From contig NZ_JADIZJ010000005.1 of the NCBI RefSeq assembly GCF_016704835.1, forward strand, positions 62,001 through 126,000: 64,000 bases of DNA. Reading direction: 5' to 3'. Positions 58,301-64,000 of this stretch are shown piece by piece. Every line of letters begins with the position of its first letter. Within the stretch, counting starts at the first letter, position 1. The position numbers were made by a program, and so were the translations under genes. Source of the DNA: Sphingopyxis sp. GTDB lineage: Bacteria; Pseudomonadota; Alphaproteobacteria; Sphingomonadales; Sphingomonadaceae. Under the pieces are notes generated by a model. It was not told the origin of the DNA. It did not search any database and saw nothing but the letters and a program-made list of their open reading frames with translations.

Positions 58301-59442
58301 GGCACCGCCCGAATCGTGATATTCGCCATCTGCTGGCCGTCGCTACCCGCCATCGGCTGCGCCGTGACGCGGTAACCGCGGGCCTGGAGCGCGAGCAGCA
58401 CGGCGTTGATATCCTCGACCCGCGGCGCCGCGAGCATTGTGGTCAGCGTGCCGTCAGTACGGTGCGACAGTGTCTTGAGCGCAACGCCCGGAGTGTCGCG
58501 CATCGCGTCATAGAGCGCCGACGCCGGAACCGAGAACGCCAGCGGACCGCCGCCGGCGGCCGCGAGCCGGCGATCGAGTTCGGCCTCTGCCGCGGTGGCG
58601 TCGGTCGCGGTTACCCCCGCCTTTTTGGCCATCGCGACCACTGCGTCATCGGCACGGCCGCTGTCGGACGCCAGGCGCACGGCATGGATGATTGGGATCA
58701 GCAGGCTGACGACAAACAGCGCGATGGCCAGTCGCTTGGCCAGCCGCAGCAGCGCCGGGTCGAGCGACCAGCTGCGCTTCGGCTTCCATTCCCCGCTGAG
58801 CAAGTCGAGCGGCGCGGCGGCGAGCGTCATCAGCAGTGCTTCGCGCATCCGGTCGGCGTCGAGCGGCAGGATCGCGTGGCCGCGCGCGATCAGCGGGTCG
58901 AGTTGCGGATCGGACGCATAGGCGTGATCGGCGGCCCGCACGATCTGTTCGCCGCCAACCTCGGCGGTCCACAAGCTGTCGGGTTCGGGCGGCGGCACCG
59001 CGGCGGCGGCGGGAATAATCGCGGCGGGCGACAGGTCGCGCGCCTTCAGCCAGTCGGACCACGCGGTCATCACCGCGTGCGTCGTCACCGCCACCGGCAC
59101 CGCCTGCCCGGCTTCGATCGGCTGCCCCGCAACAATATGCAGCAAGGCGCCATCGCCGAGGCTATCCTTCAACGTATCGACGCGCGCCGCCGATGCCGCC
59201 TGCGCGGGCGCCGCATCGGGATAATGCCGCCAGCGCAGCGGCACGTCCGCGGCGGGCGCCAGTGCGATCAGGCGGTCATCGCCGCTGTCGTCCTGCGGTT
59301 TTTCCCAGGCATCGACCCAGCCGTCATCCTGCCCCGAATCGACGATCACGCCGTCGTCGATGCGCAGCCACGCGGGCGGGAGCGCATTCTCGTCGCCCAG
59401 CGTCGCCACGGGGGGCAACCACAGAACCAAAGTGCGGGACAT
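58297..59442 (-). CDS. gspL: Type II secretion protein GspL
   Basis: A 381-residue protein with a cytoplasmic actin-like domain that docks GspE (about 1-240), a membrane helix (about 255-275) and a periplasmic domain. The ATG at 59442 lies one base after the gspK stop. The sequence RTLVLWLPPV and the DLLSGEWKPKR segment before the helix match GspL. Confidence 0.93.
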   Translation of the reverse strand: MSRTLVLWLPPVATLGDENALPPAWLRIDDGVIVDSGQDDGWVDAWEKPQDDSGDDRLIALAPAADVPLRWRHYPDAAPAQAASAARVDTLKDSLGDGALLHIVAGQPIEAGQAVPVAVTTHAVMTAWSDWLKARDLSPAAIIPAAAAVPPPEPDSLWTAEVGGEQIVRAADHAYASDPQLDPLIARGHAILPLDADRMREALLMTLAAAPLDLLSGEWKPKRSWSLDPALLRLAKRLAIALFVVSLLIPIIHAVRLASDSGRADDAVVAMAKKAGVTATDATAAEAELDRRLAAAGGGPLAFSVPASALYDAMRDTPGVALKTLSHRTDGTLTTMLAAPRVEDINAVLLALQARGYRVTAQPMAGSDGQQMANITIRAVP

Positions 59443-59443
59443 A

Positions 59444-60451
59444 TCAGTCGCTCTCGCCCCAATCCCGGCGGACAACGACGGGCGCAGCCTGCCCGGCGGA
59501 GGGAGCGCCGCCGTTGGCGTCGATGAGCGAAACTGCCGTCAAAAACCCGTCCCCCATCGTCACATTCGTTGTCAGTGTCAGCCAGCGGCTGGTCACCCCC
59601 GCCTGTTCGGCCACCTCGGTCGGCGGGTCGAACCGTTCGAGGGGTCCCGCCTCCCAGAATCGCACGCTGCTGCCATAGCCGCCCGCGGGGCGCGCCGCCA
59701 GCGCTGCGCGCGCGTCGGCGAGCGTCATTTCGCCGGGCAGCAGCATCGCGACCAGCGGCGCCTGCTCGGGCGCCAGCGTGTTGACGTTCAGCCGCACCGG
59801 GTCGGTCACCGGCAGCACGCATATCCAGGGTTTCAGCCGCGCATAGATTTTGGGACTGATCCCGCGTACCGCACGCAGCTCGCTGACGTCGGCCATCTTG
59901 CGGTTCGCCGCCAGATAGGCGCCGGGTAGCGAGCGATAGACATTGTCTTCGGCGCCGAGCGGGCCGTCGTTGCTGTCGCTGTCGATCCAGTCGGCGGCCG
60001 CGCCCGCGATCGCCTGCGCCTGCGCGGCGTCGATCCCGAGCAAAGTCATCAGCGCGCCGAACTGGCGCATCGACCCCGATCGCTGGCTGAACCGCCCCGG
60101 CACCGTCTCGGCGACGAGGCTGTTGAGGTTAAAGCAATTGTTCGCATCGGACAGCTTCGCGCGACCCTCCCCCCCCGGCAGCGGCAAAGTGAAATCGCGC
60201 CCCAGCCAGCCGCCCGCGAGCGTCAGCTTGGCGGGATCGCGCCCAACCAGATCGGCGACGCGGCGCAGCGCAATCTGTTCGGCGGCGAAGCTGTACGCGC
60301 GCCCCTGATCGACTGTGGCAGCGCTGCCCGCGATCCGCGTCGCCAGCGTCAGCCGGTCGAGCGCCGTCGCCGCGATCACCGCCATCACCGCGACGAGCAG
60401 CAACACGGTGAGGAGCGCAGCGCCGCGCTCATGGGAGAGGCCGCGCGTCAT
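59444..60451 (-). CDS. gspK: Type II secretion minor pseudopilin GspK
   Basis: A 335-residue tip pseudopilin. A short basic lead ends in RGAALLTVLLLVAV; as usual for GspK there is no Glu at +5 of the mature helix. The large globular domain has the CFNLNSLV segment and helix-hairpin elements (DWIDSDSNDGPLGAED). It overlaps gspJ by four bases (ATGA). Confidence 0.95.
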   Translation of the reverse strand: MTRGLSHERGAALLTVLLLVAVMAVIAATALDRLTLATRIAGSAATVDQGRAYSFAAEQIALRRVADLVGRDPAKLTLAGGWLGRDFTLPLPGGEGRAKLSDANNCFNLNSLVAETVPGRFSQRSGSMRQFGALMTLLGIDAAQAQAIAGAAADWIDSDSNDGPLGAEDNVYRSLPGAYLAANRKMADVSELRAVRGISPKIYARLKPWICVLPVTDPVRLNVNTLAPEQAPLVAMLLPGEMTLADARAALAARPAGGYGSSVRFWEAGPLERFDPPTEVAEQAGVTSRWLTLTTNVTMGDGFLTAVSLIDANGGAPSAGQAAPVVVRRDWGESD

Positions 60452-61062
60452 GACGGCGGATTTTCGGCCGCAGGCGGCGGCGGGGGTAGCGTCGGCGCGG
60501 TGAGGAACAGCATCGTCAGCGCCTTGCGCCCGCTGCGCGACACCCGCACCTCGACCGCACGCGGCAGGCGGTCGCCCGGTTCGGAGCTCCAGATTTCGGC
60601 CCAGTTGCCCACGTCGTCACGATAACGCACCGCGACCGCAGCGACTTCACCAAGCAGCCGGTCGCCCGCATTCATTGCCGTCCCGTCGAGCATCGGTTGC
60701 GTGGCGCGTCGCCACTCCCCCCCGACGAGCGCATAAGCGACGCGCTCGACCGCAGGTCGCGGCGATCCGTCAAGCGCCGCCGCGCCGCCATGGACGAAGG
60801 CAAAGCCTGTCGATGAGCCGACAAATGCCGGCACCGCTTCTCCCGCCGGCCCGCGCGTCGACCGCTGGACGGCTTGCGCCAGATCGTTCGCCATGACCGC
60901 GCGGAGCCGGTTGACCCCGCCCATCGCCTTCAACCGCGTCTGCACCGCATCCTGCGTATCGACGCTGCTGCGTAGCAGGCCGACGCCGATCGCCGCGATC
61001 GCGGCAAACAGCGACAGCGCAACGAGCATTTCGATGAGGGTGAAGCCGCGCTCGTCTTTCAT
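60448..61062 (-). CDS. gspJ: Type II secretion minor pseudopilin GspJ
   Basis: A 204-residue pseudopilin with the prepilin-peptidase site RG-FTLIEMLVALSLF (Glu at +5) and a long beta-rich C-terminal domain ending proline-rich. It sits below the GspK tip in the pseudopilus. Four-base overlap with gspI. Confidence 0.95.
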   Translation of the reverse strand: MKDERGFTLIEMLVALSLFAAIAAIGVGLLRSSVDTQDAVQTRLKAMGGVNRLRAVMANDLAQAVQRSTRGPAGEAVPAFVGSSTGFAFVHGGAAALDGSPRPAVERVAYALVGGEWRRATQPMLDGTAMNAGDRLLGEVAAVAVRYRDDVGNWAEIWSSEPGDRLPRAVEVRVSRSGRKALTMLFLTAPTLPPPPPAAENPPS

Positions 61063-61436
61063 CGGCTTGGCCGAATAATCGTCAGCGCCGCCTGCCCGCG
61101 CCCGCTTTCGGGGCGAACGATGAGGTCGATGCGCAGCAAGCTGTCATCGGCGGTCTGCGCGACGCGCTGTTCGACGCGCCATTTGCGGCCAGCGTTTTCG
61201 ACGCCGATCGCGCTGTTGCCGATCGTCGGCGGCGCGGCGTCGGTCCATAATTCGACGGCGCGGTTCTGCGCGACGATGCCGGCGATCGTGCTTTCATCCA
61301 GATCGCCCGCGGTGCGCACCGCAAAGGCGTCGAGCCGGAGGAGGGTCAGCGCGGCGATGCTGATGACGCTCAGTGCGACCAGCATTTCAAGAAGGGTGAA
61401 GCCGCTTTGCGGTCCATTGGCGCGATCACTTGCCAC
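61059..61436 (-). CDS. gspI: Type II secretion minor pseudopilin GspI
   Basis: A 125-residue pseudopilin with the site SG-FTLLEMLVALSVI. A GTG start at 61436 is chosen because GGAGG lies 6 bases ahead; a longer reading adds Arg/Cys-rich sequence. It overlaps the end of gspH by 11 bases. Confidence 0.93.
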   Translation of the reverse strand: MASDRANGPQSGFTLLEMLVALSVISIAALTLLRLDAFAVRTAGDLDESTIAGIVAQNRAVELWTDAAPPTIGNSAIGVENAGRKWRVEQRVAQTADDSLLRIDLIVRPESGRGQAALTIIRPSR

Positions 61437-61908
61437 GGCTGACCTCCCCCGTCGCCGACACGCGCACAATCTCGCGCGCATCGCCGCCGCTCAGCACGAC
61501 CGCCTGCGGGGTCGGGCTGGTGCCGACGCGGTCGAACAGGATGCGCGCCGCGCCCCGCCCGTCGCCCGCAGCAAAATGGACGTCGCCGGGCCAATTGCGC
61601 TGTGCGAACGCACGCCCAGGCAGCGGCTGCCATTCGCCCGCGACCCGCCGTTCAAAGCCATAGCCCGAGGGCGCAAAGTTGACCGCAACGCTGCGCCCTT
61701 CGATCACCGCGATGTCGCGCGCTCCGGCGAGCCGCGCCGCAAGCCGGTCGGCTTCGCTGCGCACGCTGCGTTCGTCGCCCGGGATGGTCAGCACAACGGC
61801 GGTCGCGGCCAGCGCCATGATCGCAAGCACGACCATCAGTTCGACGAGCGTGAAGCCGTTCGCGTCGCGACGCGCGTGCGCCTTAGCCTTCGCTGCGAAT
61901 ATCCGCAT
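61426..61908 (-). CDS. gspH: Type II secretion minor pseudopilin GspH
   Basis: A 160-residue pseudopilin with NG-FTLVELMVVLAIM and a GspH-type beta domain (VAVNFAPSGYGFERR). The ATG at 61908 lies inside the end of gspG (26-base overlap); upstream in-frame starts would read through gspG and are rejected. Confidence 0.92.
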   Translation of the reverse strand: MRIFAAKAKAHARRDANGFTLVELMVVLAIMALAATAVVLTIPGDERSVRSEADRLAARLAGARDIAVIEGRSVAVNFAPSGYGFERRVAGEWQPLPGRAFAQRNWPGDVHFAAGDGRGAARILFDRVGTSPTPQAVVLSGGDAREIVRVSATGEVSRGK

Positions 61909-62374
61909 TATCGTCGGTCCCGCCGGGGGCGCCGTCGGCACCGAGCGACCAGACGTCGAATGCCTTGCCGTTCGGCCCGGGCGCCTGATAATTATAGGGG
62001 CGACCCCACGGATCGGCGGGCAGTTTCTTGATATAACCGCCGCGGCGATAGCGTTCGGGCTGCGCGAGCGAAGGCGGCGGCGTGCTAAGCGCATTGAGGC
62101 CGTCGGTCGACGCCGGATAGGTCAGATTGTCGAGGCGATATTGTTCAAGCGCGGTTTCCAGCGTCGCAATATCGGCCTTGGCCTTGGTCACCATCGCTCG
62201 GTCCTGACTGGGCAGCACGTTGATCATCACCACGGTGGCGAGCAGCCCGATGATGAAGATCACGACCATCAGCTCGGTCAGCGTAAAGCCGCGCTCGTCC
62301 TTCCTGCGGCGCCGGGCAGACGTCGGGCGCGCCGGATCGAGCATCAGGCGAATGAAAAGCTGCATCAGCGACAT
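61883..62374 (-). CDS. gspG: Type II secretion major pseudopilin GspG
   Basis: A 163-residue major pseudopilin. The prepilin site RG-FTLTELMVVIFIIG is followed by the GspG C-terminal pattern with AKADIATLETALEQYRLDN, YPASTDGLNAL and DPWGRPYNYQAPG. The leader is longer than usual (about 28 residues), so a start further in is possible. Confidence 0.95.
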   Translation of the reverse strand: MSLMQLFIRLMLDPARPTSARRRRKDERGFTLTELMVVIFIIGLLATVVMINVLPSQDRAMVTKAKADIATLETALEQYRLDNLTYPASTDGLNALSTPPPSLAQPERYRRGGYIKKLPADPWGRPYNYQAPGPNGKAFDVWSLGADGAPGGTDDNADIRSEG

Positions 62375-62377
62375 CTA

Positions 62378-63592
62378 TTATATTCCAGCAAGGTTCTGCA
62401 ACTGAAGGATCGGCAGCAGAATGGCGAGGATGATCAGGGCAACGCATGACCCCATAAGGACAATTATGACAGGTTCGAGTAACGCCATCGAAGCCGCCGT
62501 AAATCGGTCGAATTCGCGCTCGAGATAATCGGCGGCGCGCTCGAGCATGACCTCAAGCCGCCCGGCGCTTTCGCCGCTGGCGGTCATGTAAACGAGCAAT
62601 GGCGGGAAAACCCCGGCATCGCGCAGCGCCGCCGACAGGCTCCCCCCGGCGCGGACCTGATCGACGATGGCCGCGGTCGCGCTGGCGAGCGCAGCGTTGC
62701 GGATCGTCGGCAGGGTCAGGCGAAGGCCGTCAACGAGCGGCAAGCGGCTCGACACCATCGTCGCCAAGGTGCGGGCAAAGCGCGCCGCGTAGAGATCACG
62801 GAGCAACCTCCCGAACAGCGGCAGGCGGAGCAACCGCGCATCGACCCGCGCCTTGAACGCGGGGCGGCGCATCGCGGTGACCCAGCCAAAGGTCGCGGCG
62901 GCGATCAGCAACGCGACCAGCCACCACCAGTTCGCGGCGAAGCTCGATATCGCGATCACCGCGCGGGTGAGGAAAGGCAATTGCTGGCCGACATCGTTGA
63001 ACTGTTCGACGACGCGCGGGACGACAAAGATCATCAACGCGGCCACGACACCGATCGCCACCACCGCGAGGACGATCGGATAAGCCAGCGCCGCGATAAG
63101 CTTGCCGCGCACCTCGGCCTGGCGTTCAAGCAGGTCGGCGAGGCGCGCGAGGATCGTCGTCAGGCTGCCCGTCGTTTCGCCCGCGGCGACCATCGCGCGA
63201 TAGAGCGGTGGAAAGCTGGTCGGCTGCCGCGCCATCGCATCGGCGAGGCGGCGGCCTTCGAGCAGCCCGGCATGGACATCCCCGATGATTGTGCGCGCGC
63301 TCTCGGCCTCGCTTTGCCGGGTCAAGGTCCGCAACGCTTCTTCGAGCGGCGCGACTTCGGCCAGCGTCGCCAGCTGCCGCGTGAACAACGCAAGTTCCTT
63401 GCTGCTGAGCCGCGCGCGGCGGAATGCGAGCAGCGACCGGCTGGCGGGCTTCGCCCCCGCCGCCTCGACCGCAACGATATGGAATTTGCGCCGCACCAGA
63501 TCGGCGCGCGCGGCATCGTCGTTGGCGGCGGTCAGCCGTCCCTTGCGTTCGCGGCCCAGCGGATCGATCGCCACATAGCGATAGTCAGGCAT
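62378..63592 (-). CDS. gspF: Type II secretion inner-membrane platform protein GspF
   Basis: A 404-residue polytopic protein with two GspF repeats: LALFTRQLATLAEVAPLEEAL near residue 70 and FARTLATMVSSRLPLVDGLRL near 275, each followed by helix bundles and membrane helices. The start codon overlaps the gspE stop by 8 bases. Confidence 0.97.
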   Translation of the reverse strand: MPDYRYVAIDPLGRERKGRLTAANDDAARADLVRRKFHIVAVEAAGAKPASRSLLAFRRARLSSKELALFTRQLATLAEVAPLEEALRTLTRQSEAESARTIIGDVHAGLLEGRRLADAMARQPTSFPPLYRAMVAAGETTGSLTTILARLADLLERQAEVRGKLIAALAYPIVLAVVAIGVVAALMIFVVPRVVEQFNDVGQQLPFLTRAVIAISSFAANWWWLVALLIAAATFGWVTAMRRPAFKARVDARLLRLPLFGRLLRDLYAARFARTLATMVSSRLPLVDGLRLTLPTIRNAALASATAAIVDQVRAGGSLSAALRDAGVFPPLLVYMTASGESAGRLEVMLERAADYLEREFDRFTAASMALLEPVIIVLMGSCVALIILAILLPILQLQNLAGI

Positions 63593-64000
63593 CGATTTCC
63601 TCGCGTCGCGCGATGCGGATCGCTTCTTCTGCGGTGGTCAACCCCTTCGCCACCATAGCGCGCGCCGCAGAGGCGAGCGTCGGCGATTTCAGGAAGGCGT
63701 GGCGCGTGATCATCGCCTCGTCACCGCCGTTATAGATGTAGCGACGCACCGTCTCGTCGACCTTGATTGCCTCGAACACCCCGATGCGGCCCTTGTAACC
63801 CGTACCGCTGCACTGTTCACAGCCCTTGGGGCGCCAGATCACGGTGCCGATATCGAGCCCCAGCATTGCGGCGACGCTGTTGTCGGCCTGCACCGGCTCG
63901 CGGCAATGATCGCACAGCTTGCGGACCAGCCGCTGCGCGATCACCGCGCGCAAGGTTGAAGCCAATAGAAAAGGTTCTACTTTCAGATCCTTCAGGCGAG
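63585..64000 (-). CDS. gspE: Type II secretion ATPase GspE (partial, C-terminal ~138 residues)
   Basis: The frame enters from the window edge and ends at 63585. Sequence EPFLLASTLRAVIAQRLVRKLC, the zinc tetracysteine (CDHC...CEQC) and GYKGRIGVFEAIKVDE are typical of the GspE C-terminal domain. The Walker motifs lie outside the window. A TTG at 63963-63965 could be mistaken for a start, but coding sequence clearly continues upstream to the edge. Confidence 0.95.
   Translation of the reverse strand, partial: RLKDLKVEPFLLASTLRAVIAQRLVRKLCDHCREPVQADNSVAAMLGLDIGTVIWRPKGCEQCSGTGYKGRIGVFEAIKVDETVRRYIYNGGDEAMITRHAFLKSPTLASAARAMVAKGLTTAEEAIRIARREEIDA

Noticed and set aside
63585..63965. Reading GspE as a complete small gene starting at the TTG at 63965
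   Set aside because: Coding sequence of the GspE family continues in frame upstream of that TTG to the window edge, so the gene is simply cut.

Overview
The window looks like chromosomal DNA of a GC-rich alphaproteobacterium of the order Sphingomonadales, with a Sphingopyxis-like organism as best guess. Grounds: roughly 65% GC, alphaproteobacterial family genes (a DUF1476 ATP-synthase zeta-type protein, GapR/DUF2312, DUF1244), an intact Tol-Pal locus, a complete-looking type II secretion operon, and many short palindromic intergenic repeats. This assignment is an inference from gene content, not a database match. No phage, insertion sequence, CRISPR array, tRNA or rRNA was found.

Layout. 1-2.6 kb: an RND pump (cut by the window edge) and its adaptor. 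2.8-3.5 kb: two tandem GlsB/YeaQ-type small membrane proteins. 3.5-4.4 kb: non-coding. 4.4-8.6 kb: nadA, a membrane protein, and an overlapping MBL hydrolase / secreted protein / DUF4230 set. 9.0-11.1 kb: a BlaI-type repressor and M56 membrane protease with a palindromic operator. 11.6-12.6 kb: DUF1476-bolA-grxD. 12.8-29.2 kb: a surface module consisting of an exported TPR-CHAT protein, a CHASE2 adenylate cyclase, a small secreted protein, an FhaC/ShlB transporter and a 2822-residue filamentous-haemagglutinin-like exoprotein. 29.3-34.2 kb: cysS, a small membrane protein, a D-2-hydroxyacid dehydrogenase, a low-GC acyltransferase and a CpdA-like phosphodiesterase. 34.2-39.5 kb: a three-gene redox operon described below. 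39.8-46.7 kb: small secreted proteins, bpt, pyk, DUF1244, an amidohydrolase, gapR and others. 46.8-51.6 kb: yebC-ruvC-ruvA-(GFA, HAD)-ruvB and a small XRE/membrane-protein pair. 51.8-56.3 kb: ybgC-tolQRAB-pal. 56.3-64 kb on the other strand: type II secretion genes gspE (partial)-F-G-H-I-J-K-L-M-N-O.

The most unusual locus is the minus-strand operon from 39463 down to 34202. Its first product fuses a FAD/NAD(P)-type oxidoreductase, two cyclic-nucleotide-binding domains and a four-cluster [4Fe-4S] ferredoxin. The second is a membrane cytochrome b-like protein. The third is a cytoplasmic FHA-like domain joined through one membrane helix to a periplasmic decaheme cytochrome c. Read in order this is a possible cytoplasm-to-periplasm electron path whose entry protein could sense cAMP and whose exit protein could sense phosphorylation. 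Directly downstream lies a CpdA-like phosphodiesterase.

Three perfect TGTGA-N6-TCACA palindromes (3736, 34277, 40277) occur in the window. Each sits upstream of a minus-strand gene, and one is positioned for a class II CRP promoter in front of the phosphodiesterase. With the CHASE2 cyclase at 15.9 kb, which keeps the adenine-selecting and catalytic residues, the window holds parts for making, degrading and sensing cAMP. Linking these parts into one circuit is inference.
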